Positions 11,127 through 19,823 of a stretch of DNA of 64,000 bases are shown piece after piece. The DNA comes from an uncultured Pseudomonadales bacterium. Lineage in GTDB: Bacteria > Pseudomonadota > Gammaproteobacteria > Pseudomonadales > Azotimanducaceae. The first letter of the stretch is position 1. Every line of letters starts with the position of its first letter. The notes beneath the pieces are model-generated. The model did not search any database, was not told where the DNA came from, and saw only the letters and a program-made list of their open reading frames with translations. The stretch is taken from NCBI GenBank assembly GCA_951813295.1, contig CATOTI010000003.1, positions 1-64,000 on the forward strand, in the 5' to 3' direction. A program made the position numbers and the translations under genes.

Positions 11127-11234
11127 CCGACTGATGAAAAAGGCCAGTTTGCCGGGCGACAAGCTTACCAGCCCGGCATAACGCAGCCCCCGGCACTAAC
11201 CTGTGCAGCAACTTTCGACAACCCCGGTGGCACC

Positions 11235-11519
11235 ATGCCAGAGCGTCAATGCTACTTGTTCGCCTACGATATCCGCGACCCGCAACGGCTCCGCCGTGCG
11301 CTCACCGTCCTGAAGGACTACGCCTGGGGCGGTCAGAAGTCTGTGTTCGAGTGTTTTTTGACGGCAGCGGAGAAGCGCGAACTGTCCGCGCGGATCCGGG
11401 CAACGATTGATGAAGATGAAGACAGCCTGCTGGCGGTCAGAGTACCCGCTCCGGAGCGCATTCAAGGCCTGGGCATTGCCTGCCTGCCCAGGGACGAGCC
11501 ACTGTTCTATGTTGGGTAA
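11235..11519 (+). CDS. cas2: Cas2, adaptation protein
   Basis: A 94-aa Cas2 with the beta-1 strand CYLFAYDIRDPQRLRRAL, including the conserved Asp (D12), and GGQKSVFECFLT in the middle. Cas2 is the structural partner of Cas1 in spacer integration. The full length is present. The adjacent cas1, however, is truncated (next feature), so the adaptation module is probably dead unless another cas1 acts in trans. Confidence 0.9.
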   Translation: MPERQCYLFAYDIRDPQRLRRALTVLKDYAWGGQKSVFECFLTAAEKRELSARIRATIDEDEDSLLAVRVPAPERIQGLGIACLPRDEPLFYVG

Positions 11520-11542
11520 AACCATTTCGGGAGAGCAACGCC

Positions 11543-12196
11543 ATGGCCACGCTGTATATTGACCGTCAAGGCGCTGCGCTCAGTCATGAACGCGGCCGAC
11601 TGTGGGTTCGCTATGCCGAGGAAAAACAATCGGTTCTGGTGAGGAGCCTGGAAAGGGTAGTGGTCACCGCAGGATGCACCCTGGACAGCCGAACGCTGCT
11701 GATGCTGAGCGAGGCGGACATTCCCATCGTCATTCTGCACCCGCGCAAACAGACGGTGAGCTGGTGTGGCGGCTGGCACCACGGCAACACCGCCCGCCGC
11801 ATCGCGCAATACCAACTGGCCCAGGATACCGCGCTGTGCGCCGAACTGGCCCGGCAATTGGTCAGGCTGAAACTGATGCGGCAAAGAAGGTTGTTGCGCC
11901 ACTTGATGCCTCGGTATCCGGCGAAGCGCCGGGCGCTATTTGTCGGCTGCGCCAGGTTGGCTGAACTGGTCGACACGATTGGCACGCAGCGCATGGATGA
12001 AATACGCGGCCTGGAAGGAGCTGGTGCCCGCAGCTACTTCGCTGCCTATTGTCAGGTTTATCCCGAACGTTTCGATTTTACCAACCGCAACCGCAGACCA
12101 CCTCGCGACCCGGTCAACGCCTGCCTGTCGCTGGCCTACACACTGTTGACGACCGACGCCTTGCGTAGCATGATTGCCGACAGGTTGTTGGTATAG
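11543..12196 (+). pseudogene. cas1: Truncated Cas1 integrase
   Basis: The N-terminal two thirds of a Cas1 protein (ATLYIDRQGAALSHE...). The first metal-binding Glu is present (E158 in LEGAGARSYF) and DPVNACLSLAYTLLT is recognisable. The later catalytic His and Asp/Glu segments (GFYH..., RxSLaxDLxE) are missing. Normal Cas1 is 300-340 aa, whereas this frame ends at 217. Homology appears to stop near residue 207 (about nt 12161-12168). Beyond that point the DNA reads, on the - strand, as the end of a restriction gene that is itself truncated. This is a rearrangement breakpoint, not a simple point mutation. The product should not integrate spacers. Confidence 0.85.
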
Positions 12197-13313
12197 AAGG
12201 CACCGTCGCTCTTCGCGGAGCCGAGGATGCGATGATAGAGCGGCCCCGCGTGATCGTAGCCCAGATCGCTCAGTGAATCGGCAACGCGGTTGGCGCATTC
12301 GGCAAGCGCGCGGATCGCATTATCGATGACCTCACCCTCGCGCAGCGCTGCAAGCGCCGCGAGAGCGGGTCTGAACACGGGCGCATAGTCCTTTTCGAGA
12401 ATGGACTCCCAAGCGATTTGCAGAACTTCCCTCGGATTGCCCGCGCCGGCCACCTTGTCGAGCCGCACGATGGTCTTCATCTCCGGTTCATCGCGCAGGC
12501 GGCGTTGCAGCAGGCAGGCGTTGCAAAGCATGAGCGCGGCAACGGTGCAGATGCCCTTTGCGCCGCCGCCATCTTCCGGGACGAGGTCGAGTGCCTCGCC
12601 GAGCGACAGCTCTAGTTCCTCCTCCTGCAGCACGGCGCTTGCGCGACGGACCGCATCGGCGATCTCGTCGGCGACCAATTGGCCCGGTTTGCCGAGACCC
12701 GAGGCGGCCGCGACATGCGCGTAGATACCTTGTTCCGCGGCCTGGAGATCGAGTTGCTGTTGGATTTCCCCGCGCTCGGTTTCATCAGCCGTGCCGCCGC
12801 TCGACTCTCCCGGAGCGTTCTGCGAAGCCTGCTCATAGACCTTGATGAAGGTGGCGGGCGACTCGGCGAGGCGCCCGTCATGAGCCTGGAGCGCCCGCAG
12901 CACCCGGCCAACCGTCCTGTAGCCCTCTGAGCCGCGTTCCAGCGCGGATGCCACGTCCCGGTCCGGTTCGATCACGACCGGGACGATAATGTAGCCGAAG
13001 CGCTTGCCGGGCGCCTTGCGCATGACGCGCCCGACGGCCTGCACGACATCGACCTGGCTGTCCCGGGGATCGAGAAACGCCACCGCATCGAGTTGCGGCA
13101 CATCCACCCCTTCGGTAAACAGCTTGACGTTGCAGACCACCCAGCATTCGCCGTCCCGGTCGGCATGGGCGAGGGCGCGAAGCGCCTGGTTACGTTGCAG
13201 CGCACTCGCTGACGCATCGAGGTGGCGGGCGACGACCTTCATCGCCCGGCCAGCCGGCATGCGCCGCGTGGTGGCTCTCAGCACCTCGCTTTCCATCAGT
13301 GCATCGGCATACC
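12164..13313 (-). pseudogene. C-terminal part of Mrr-helicase (type ISP-like) restriction gene
   Basis: Second half of an SF2 helicase-restriction protein whose first half lies beyond the IS element at 14938-16419. It contains the helicase C lobe: VCNVKLFTEGVDVPQLDAVAFLDPR, then VVQAVGRVMRKAPGKRFGYI (motif VI). A linker rich in charged helices follows. The last recognisable segment is YHRILGSAKSDGAFYTN, which in type ISP-like enzymes leads into the N6-adenine methyltransferase domain. That domain is absent, because sequence changes to antisense cas1 at about 12164. The protein would normally be well over 1000 aa. Gene split plus 3' truncation make it a pseudogene. Confidence 0.75.
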
Positions 13314-14937
13314 CCAAATCCCCAGATAGGATATTGATTGCGCTCTGAAGCCATGTTCGGGCTACTTTGCCGACCAGTTGATGACTGTTGAGGCGCACAT
13401 CGTGGAGGACTTGAACGACAAATGCTGCCCAACATGTGATCCACAGCCAAATGGCCCTTTGAGGACGGATCTATCCTGTCAAACGATCAATTTTAGTGCC
13501 GATGTCCTCAGATCGGCGGCGGTTCAAGCCTCTTCAGTGCCGTGAGCACCTGGTCCAATAAGTTTCGATGTTGATCTTTCAATTTCACAAACAGTTGCCG
13601 GCCCGTTTTGACAATCTTTGCTGCTATCGCATAAAGCCGCCATCGGATGGTTATCGCTCTGTGCTGCGCCATATCTTCAGGCAGTAACTGGCGCATCAGT
13701 GCGAACAGGTTGTAAGACAAAGCAGATATTAATAGATACAAGGCATTGGCATTAAAATCTGAACACGGCAGCGTATCACCGCCAAAGTCCAGCTTGAGTT
13801 CCTTAATACGATTCTCGCTGTCCTCGGCACGTTGGTTGTACCAATGCACTATTTCGCTATCACTCAAGCCATCACGATTGGTGGCTATGGCACGATAGAT
13901 ATAGGTGCCCCGTGTCATTTCATCTGCGCTGTCCGTTGAATCCAGCACCAGTTCTACCTGGCCAGCAATCGCTTTCCTCTGGATCACCAACGTGAAAGCC
14001 TGCTCATAGTCACCCATGCAGAAGCTTGTTCGGCAAACCTCTTCACCACTAACAACCTCTCCCTGCCTGCTTAGCATGGGTTGCCATTCACCCTCGTTGA
14101 TCGCTTCAATCTGCGACCGCAGCGCGGCACTTGTTTTGGCGCGAATGGCATACTCGATACCTTCAGCATCGCAGTGTTGGATGATTTTCGTTTGGTAACC
14201 TGCTGCATCAATGCGCAGGGCTTTTAATGTACAGCCTGCCGGTAACGCCCGCATGCATTGCTGGATAAATTCAAAGTTTGCCTGCGCTGGTGGCGTGTTG
14301 CCCTGGCGAAAGTCTATCGCCACAATCTGTCCAGTTTCGGCAAGATGTCCAACCATGGGCATAAAACCCTTGTTTTTATTGTAGGTCCATTCTGCATCCG
14401 CTTTATTGGCGATAATTTCTGTCGCATCGATATCTAGCGTCACCTGATGACAGTGGTGCAACGCTGATTGCAGCATCGTCCTGTTAACCTTCACCCAGGC
14501 ATCCTGGATTTGTGGCTGGGAACCCACTCGTCTGAGCCAGTCTCCAAGGGTGGTCGCACAGGGCAGTTTGTCCAGCCCAAGGACCATGAGCAGGGCGTCA
14601 TCATCACGAAAATGTCGAATGTCATCCAGATGAAAACTGCCTTCGTGCTGCATCAGGATCAGTGTTTTGACGAGCTCGGAAGGTTGATAGCCCCGGTTAC
14701 TACCAGGCAACGGAAAGTGCTGATCAATGCGTTCGGCCAGACCCACAGACTCCATGAGTTCCGCAATACTCAATAAACCCGCTCGCGAGGTGAGTAAATC
14801 GTTTGTTGTGCCGAGTTTGTAGGGTAGAATCATCGTAAGCCTTGAGCTGTGCACCCATTGGGTGATGGTCTGTCTAATCGCTAACCATTATACAGCCAAG
14901 GCTTTCTGCTTTATTGGGTTTTCTATCTGGGGATCGG
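13314..14937 (-). mobile_element. IS1380-family insertion sequence
   Basis: About 1.62 kb, the usual IS1380 size. The two ends carry an inverted repeat sharing ATCCCCAGATAG: the left end begins near 13314 and the right end runs inward from 14937. The 8-bp sequence GGCATACC is directly repeated at 13306-13313 and 14938-14945. Removing the element and one repeat rejoins the helicase reading frame (…RSKWYA / DALMESEVL…), which identifies the insertion point precisely. IS1380 members usually make 4-5 bp duplications, so part of the 8 bp may be chance identity with the IS tip. Confidence 0.85.
13508..14833 (-). CDS. IS1380-family transposase
   Basis: A DDE transposase of about 441 aa filling the IS. 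The first catalytic Asp lies in HQVTLDIDATEIIANK, the second in ALRIDAAGYQ, and the third acidic segment is WYNQRAEDSENRIKELKLDFGG, followed by the NALYLLISALSYNLFALMR helix typical of IS1380. The frame also allows a GTG 21 nt upstream (14854), but MILPYKLG is the usual family start. The reading frame is uninterrupted and the ends are intact, so the element may still be mobile. Confidence 0.88.
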   Translation of the reverse strand: MILPYKLGTTNDLLTSRAGLLSIAELMESVGLAERIDQHFPLPGSNRGYQPSELVKTLILMQHEGSFHLDDIRHFRDDDALLMVLGLDKLPCATTLGDWLRRVGSQPQIQDAWVKVNRTMLQSALHHCHQVTLDIDATEIIANKADAEWTYNKNKGFMPMVGHLAETGQIVAIDFRQGNTPPAQANFEFIQQCMRALPAGCTLKALRIDAAGYQTKIIQHCDAEGIEYAIRAKTSAALRSQIEAINEGEWQPMLSRQGEVVSGEEVCRTSFCMGDYEQAFTLVIQRKAIAGQVELVLDSTDSADEMTRGTYIYRAIATNRDGLSDSEIVHWYNQRAEDSENRIKELKLDFGGDTLPCSDFNANALYLLISALSYNLFALMRQLLPEDMAQHRAITIRWRLYAIAAKIVKTGRQLFVKLKDQHRNLLDQVLTALKRLEPPPI

Positions 14938-16419
14938 GGCATACCATTTTGATCGCAGGATGCTGTTGGCGAACGCTATGGTGCGCGGCAGTTTACCCGG
15001 TTGTTCGAGATCTTGGCCGTCGACAACACCGTTTAGCGCGAGAGATACGCCGAGCACCCGCGTCATGTCGTTGGCGGTCGGTGCCTGTTTTCGTTTCGTC
15101 GAAGTATCGAGGTCTTCGAGACGCCGACGCAGACCCGGTGTGACGCTCGTTTCGTTCACGCCGAGCACGATCACCCGATAGTCCGAGAGCATACCGTGTG
15201 CCACGGCCTTGGCGAACGGAAGCCGGTGAAACTCAGGCCCGTAGACGTCGTAATCGCCCATGTCGACGACATCGATGCCCTGTTCGGCGTATCTGTTCTT
15301 GGAACGCTCGGTGTAAAGCCGCGGGGTGGCGGTCATATAAAGCCGTTTGCGCGCGCGTAGACGCGTCTCGTCATGGAACTCCTGAAAGTCGACCTTCCGG
15401 GCGTCATCCGAGCCGCGCGCCCCGACGAGCGCTCCCGTGGTGCGATGTGCTTCGTCGGCAATGGCGAGATCGAACGCCGGCGCGCCATGATGCACCTGAG
15501 CATCAGTCACCCGACCCAGCGAATGATAGGTACAGAATACGACCCGGGTCGGGCCCTCGCCGGCAAGCGAACGCGCAATCTCCGCCGGGTCCGTGGAGAC
15601 CGGGCACTCAAGCTCGGAGATCCGTATATCCTCGCTTTCGTTGCGCCCGCCGGCGGTCGGGTCGGAGCACACGACAATACAGGCGAGATCGCGGGTAGTC
15701 TGGCGCAGCCATTCGCGCCGTGCTTGCGATACCAGTGCGATGGTCGGGGCCGCGAAGATAATACGCTGTCCGTGTTCGACGAGTTGCTCGGCAATACGAA
15801 GAGACGTGAAGGTCTTGCCCGTGCCGCACGCCATGATGAGGCGGCCCCGGTCGTGGTTGGTCAGTCCGGCAACCGCATCCTCGATCGCCTCCGCCTGCAA
15901 CGGCCAGGGCTCCCGCACCGGACGCGTGGCATCCTGCTCTTCGACCTGAATGTCGAGATACTCGCGGAAATCGATCTGCGTAATCCGGGGGTGGGCGTTC
16001 TGGATGGCGCGTTCCGCATTCGGTCCCCACCGGCACGTGGCCACGATCCAACGCAGGCTGAAGACCGGTTGCTGGGAGCCACCGAGAAATTTATCAATTT
16101 CCCCTTTGCCGAGAACGTGCCGATCCTCGTAGCACTTGCATTGGATGGCGACCCACTCTCCCGAGGTCCGCCGCGCCACAAGGTCGATTCCCATATCACG
16201 CCCATCAAGGCCGGTCATCGCCTCGCGTTCCGGCCAGTCAGGCCAGCGCCAGATGCCGTCGATCTCGAATTCGTCCTGCTGAAGCGCGATGCGCATGAAC
16301 AGTTGCTCGAACCAGCGCCCCTTCTCGGACTCGTCCCGGCTCTCGACGCGGATGCGCTCAACAATGGCACCAGCACTCGGCCTTCCCGCAAGATCGAGGT
16401 TGATCTGTGTGTCAGTCAT
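14938..16419 (-). pseudogene. N-terminal part of Mrr-helicase (type ISP-like) restriction gene
   Basis: First half of the split restriction gene. Residues 1-130 hold an Mrr-like PD-(D/E)XK nuclease: GIDLVARRTSGEWVAIQCKCY gives D...QxK. The SF2 helicase N lobe follows: CGTGKTFTSLRIA (Walker A), DLAIADEAHRTTG (DEAH), and LYMTATPRLY (motif III). The frame stops just after RTIAFANSI, where the IS1380 right end begins. The start ATG at 16419 (MTDTQINLDL) is preferred to an upstream in-frame start at 16431. The nuclease-helicase order matches type ISP enzymes such as LlaBIII. Other Mrr-helicase defence proteins are possible because the methylase end is lost. Confidence 0.78.
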
Positions 16420-16602
16420 CGTGCCGCCCACGGATCAATGAGATCAATGTCCATCTCCATGAATGACACGTTCCATGCTGTTCCGCCTCCGATACCGCCG
16501 ATCCTGGCTATATACCTTACACGGTGAGCTGCCACGAAGAACTCGGACCAGGGAAGGTGGGTTTTTCCGGCACATTGGAACCTCAAGGAGGAGGGATGTG
16601 CA

Positions 16603-16707
16603 TGGCACGCAAGAGATTTTCGGTCGAGCAGATCGTGGCGGTGCCGCAGCAGGCCGAACAAGGGATGAAGGTGGCCGACTTAACACGTCGGATCGGGATA
16701 TCGCAAC
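16603..16707 (+). pseudogene. IS3-family OrfA fragment
   Basis: Only about 35 codons of an IS3-type helix-turn-helix OrfA are present: MARKRFSVEQIVAV...GMKVADLTRRIGIS. The sequence upstream from about 16520, with its purine-rich AAGGAGGAGGG, looks like the IS left end and OrfA ribosome-binding site. The reading changes abruptly after GISQQ near 16707, so the rest of the element is deleted. It marks another junction between the restriction gene and the recombinase region. Confidence 0.7.
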
Positions 16708-16740
16708 AGTACCGTCCAACGTCATCGACAATCGACAACC

Positions 16741-17064
16741 ATGACCGCGCGCCGAATCTGGTTAGCGCCCGTCGGCTTTCGCACGGGGAGAGTGGCATTA
16801 CAACTAGCCACGGTGTATCGCCTGCAAGCGAGCACGCTTGAACCCGAACGGCGCGAGGGCGTGTTAAGGAAGGCCCGAAGGTTTGCGGCGATCGCGCGAA
16901 CGCAGCTTGAGAAGCTTGAGTCTCCTCTGATGTGGGCTGCTGCACATCGGGAGACAGCAGAAATTCTAGAGCTCGTACTCGAGCAGATTCGCCTTGATGA
17001 CATGGCAATCAGGCCAAAGATCGAAGCCCGACTAGAACGCGCTCGGGAATTCGGCAACCTTTGA
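16741..17064 (+). CDS. Hypothetical protein, 107 aa
   Basis: I do not recognise this product. The first ~25 residues look atypical, and conserved-looking helical sequence begins around LQLATVYRLQAS. The remainder is a charged helical protein (RKARRFAAIARTQLEKLESPLMWAAAHRETAEILELVLEQ), compatible with a coiled coil. It may be the C-terminal piece of a longer gene fused to the IS3 debris just upstream. No neighbouring gene on the same strand suggests a role. Confidence 0.35.
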   Translation: MTARRIWLAPVGFRTGRVALQLATVYRLQASTLEPERREGVLRKARRFAAIARTQLEKLESPLMWAAAHRETAEILELVLEQIRLDDMAIRPKIEARLERAREFGNL

Positions 17065-17206
17065 CCACGCGAGCGCGAGTTCGAGCCAAGTCGCAACTCG
17101 CCATTCAGTTCGGCGAACGGTTGTTATCGTCAGGTTTGCCCCTTCTTGAGAGTAGACCAGGTCGTCTCCGCAAACGGGTCCTGAGCCCCAATACGGACGC
17201 GGGGCG

Positions 17207-18967
17207 TCAGTCGGGAGTGGCGGTGGCGGGGTCAGTAAACCCGAGCACGGCACGCTGCTCCTGCCAGTTGATGGGTAGACGTGTGTCCGCCATCAACTGG
17301 CGGGCAGTCAGGTTCGCGGGCTGGCGGCCCTCGAGGATGGCCTGAATGATGTCGGGTGCCAGAAAGCCGAGGCGTAACAGTCGGGTGAACCAGGCACTGC
17401 TCACGCCGGCGGCGGCCGCCATCTCGGCCATCGACTGACCGCCGCGCGTGAAGATGGCCTGCAACTCATGAGCCCGCGCGATTCGTTTCAGCAAGCTGGG
17501 GTCCACCTGGTGGCCGGAGGGTGGGTTGGCACCATCAATCAAAAGCTTCTTTTCCATGCCCGTTCGTTTCAACCGCGCCGCGACCGTCAACACCAGTACG
17601 GAACCTTCCGAGCGTGAGCATGACAGCGCGTTCAACTCGCCAGCATTGACAAGATCATCGCAGGGCAAGCTTTCGGCCAGATACCCGGTGTGAACCCGGA
17701 TCTCCAGCTTCTCCGGGTGTAGCGTCACGCCGATGATGAACACCTGAAGCCAGCGGCGTCGCTCGATGGTAGAAAGGCGCGGCCAGCGCTCGGCCAGCAT
17801 CGAGGCGTCGGTGATCAGCGTCTCCACCTCATGCGCCGGCAAGGCCCGCGGGACAAGCGCCTCATGCAACGCGCCTTCGTCCCGGAGGAACGCCATGATT
17901 CGCTGCTCCACCAGTCGTTCCAGTTCCGCTGCCGGTACGCGCCGCGCCGTGTCGGCAGCTTTTGAGCGACCCCGCTTGAGTAAGGACTGACTGACGTAAT
18001 AACGATAACGTCGGCCCTGCTTGTTGGCATGGCTGGGGGTCATCCGCTCGCCATGATGGTCGACGATCAGACCCGCCAGCAGGCTGGGCTCGCGGGCGTG
18101 AGCACCATGTTGCCGCGCAACCCGATTCGCGGCGAGTCTTTGTTGTACCGGCTCCCAGAGACCCGGCTCGATGATCGCCGCATGCGCCCCGGGGTAGCAC
18201 GCGTCCTTGTGGACGATCTCACCCCGATAGAGCCGGTTCTGCAGTATCAGATACAGCGCCCCACGAGCCAGCGGCTTGCCACCCGTGTGGCGACCGTGTC
18301 TGTCCATGCGGACCTTGCTGACGATGCCTTCGTCGTCTAGCGCTTCCTTCAATGCCCGGACCGACCCGAGTGCTGCATAGTGTCGGTAGATATGACGCAC
18401 CGTCTCGGCCTCGCGGTGATTGATGACGAGCTTGCGGTCGATAACGTCATATCCCAGCGGCGCCAACCCGCCCATCCACAGCCCCTTCTGCTTCGAGGCG
18501 GCGATCTTGTCACGGATCCGTTCCCCGGTGACCTCGCGTTCAAACTGCGCAAAAGTTAGCAACATGTTCAACGTGAGCCGGCCCATCGAGTTGATTGTAT
18601 TGAACTGCTGCGTGACGGAGACAAAGGACACCCCTTGCTTGTCGAACACCTCAACGATGCGGGCGAAGTCACCGAGCGAGCGCGTCAGGCGATCCACCTT
18701 GTAAACCACCACCGTGTCGATGCGCCCCGCCTCGATATCGGCGAGCAGACGCGTGAGCGCGGGACGTGCCATCGTTGCGCCGGAGAGGCCGCCATCGTCA
18801 TAGCGTGTCGGTAGCGCCGTCCAGCCTTCGTGCCGTTGGCTCTTGATGTAGGCCGCACAGGACTCGCGCTGGGCATCAAGCGAGTTGAAGTCCTGTTCCA
18901 GACCCGCCTCGGAGGACTTGCGCGTATAGATGGCACAGTGGGTCTCACGACTGGCCCGGCTATGCAT
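17207..18967 (-). CDS. Large serine recombinase
   Basis: A 586-aa serine site-specific recombinase. The N-terminal resolvase domain shows IYTRKSSEAGLEQDFNSLDAQRESC with the catalytic Ser in the RKSSE segment. DGGLSGATMARPALTRLL and VVYKVDRLTRS follow. The recombinase and zinc-ribbon-like regions follow at residues 160-330, and the long C-terminal half ends in a helix-turn-helix-like GGQSMAEMAAAAGVSSAWFTRLLRLGFL. It overlaps the DUF2924 gene by 8 nt. Such pairs belong to integrative elements in Proteobacteria, so it probably mobilised part of this island. No att sites could be defined. Confidence 0.9.
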   Translation of the reverse strand: MHSRASRETHCAIYTRKSSEAGLEQDFNSLDAQRESCAAYIKSQRHEGWTALPTRYDDGGLSGATMARPALTRLLADIEAGRIDTVVVYKVDRLTRSLGDFARIVEVFDKQGVSFVSVTQQFNTINSMGRLTLNMLLTFAQFEREVTGERIRDKIAASKQKGLWMGGLAPLGYDVIDRKLVINHREAETVRHIYRHYAALGSVRALKEALDDEGIVSKVRMDRHGRHTGGKPLARGALYLILQNRLYRGEIVHKDACYPGAHAAIIEPGLWEPVQQRLAANRVARQHGAHAREPSLLAGLIVDHHGERMTPSHANKQGRRYRYYVSQSLLKRGRSKAADTARRVPAAELERLVEQRIMAFLRDEGALHEALVPRALPAHEVETLITDASMLAERWPRLSTIERRRWLQVFIIGVTLHPEKLEIRVHTGYLAESLPCDDLVNAGELNALSCSRSEGSVLVLTVAARLKRTGMEKKLLIDGANPPSGHQVDPSLLKRIARAHELQAIFTRGGQSMAEMAAAAGVSSAWFTRLLRLGFLAPDIIQAILEGRQPANLTARQLMADTRLPINWQEQRAVLGFTDPATATPD

Positions 18968-19496
18968 CGCGCTTGTCCTTGCCGGCGAAGGGTGTTGGCC
19001 GTCGTTTCAGGCCAAAGAAGCGCGGTCCGGACCAGTGCGTACCCGTGATCTCCCGGGCAATCGACGACAGCGAGCGGTAATGCGTCCCCCGCCACTCAAA
19101 ACCGTCTTCATGGACCCGCACGGTGTGGGTTTCGCCGCGCCATTCCCGCACCAAGGTCACACCCGGCTTCAGACGGATTGCGGGATGACCGGCAATCTCA
19201 CCGGTCTCCCGCAACGCCGTAGCAATCCCTGCCAGTTGACGTTTCTGCGCCACCGTCAGCCCGCCCAGAACCTGCTCCTGAAGCTTCCAGGCAATCGCTA
19301 GGATCAGCAGGTCGCGGCGGGCACGCAGCGGGGGCTGCGTGGCATAGAGCCGGTGCCATTCCGCCCGCAGACCGGCCAGGTCGAGATCACCCAGCGACGC
19401 CAGTTCCTCAGCCAACTCAGCAGAGGTCGGGCGAACCCCGGTATCCGCGCGAGCCGTTGCGCGCCCACGGGTTTGTTTTTGTTGACGGGTTTTCAT
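18960..19496 (-). CDS. DUF2924 family protein
   Basis: A 178-aa DUF2924 protein, recognised from AGLRAEWHRLYATQPPLRARRDLLILAIAWKLQE in the first half and LVREWRGETHTVRVHEDGFEWRGTHYRSLSSIAREITGTHWSGPRFFGL in the second. This family almost always precedes a large serine recombinase in mobile elements, as here, and its stop overlaps the recombinase start. Its molecular function is not established; a role in recombination directionality or DNA binding is a guess. The first 25 residues are basic and low complexity. Confidence 0.85.
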   Translation of the reverse strand: MKTRQQKQTRGRATARADTGVRPTSAELAEELASLGDLDLAGLRAEWHRLYATQPPLRARRDLLILAIAWKLQEQVLGGLTVAQKRQLAGIATALRETGEIAGHPAIRLKPGVTLVREWRGETHTVRVHEDGFEWRGTHYRSLSSIAREITGTHWSGPRFFGLKRRPTPFAGKDKRDA

Positions 19497-19711
19497 GGTT
19501 TCCTATCAGCCGTCCCCACCGGCCTTATCACACAGCGCATCACCGCTCCACTGGCCAGGAAAGTCCAGTGGGTTCTCTCACCAGATATTACCACCCTTCA
19601 CCGGCTTCCCAGGCCCTGCGGCAGCGCGCGTATGACCACGGGTCAGGCACAAGAAAATGCTGGATACGCGAGCAGCGGGCCATGCCACTCTGTGACATCA
19701 TTGGCTTGCCT

Positions 19712-19723
19712 CCCCCCCCCCCC
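19712..19723. repeat. Homopolymer C12 tract upstream of protease copy A
   Basis: A run of 12 C followed by GGG lies about 100 nt upstream of the protease start; copy B has 15 C at the same place. Runs of this length are prone to slipped-strand change. Depending on where transcription and translation begin, length changes could alter promoter spacing or reading frame. Sequencing error is also most likely in such runs. Confidence 0.7.
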
Positions 19724-19823
19724 GGGTAAGGTGTCGACTTCTTGGTCTCTTGAGTGTGTGGGTTTGCAAATTTGTTTTCCCCTGGGTCGCGCCGGACGAG
19801 GCTCGATCACTGACGGTCGCTGG

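Noticed and set aside
15373-16527. 384-codon + strand frame antisense to the restriction-helicase
   Set aside because: Shadow of the helicase N-terminal half, which carries Walker A and DEAH motifs.
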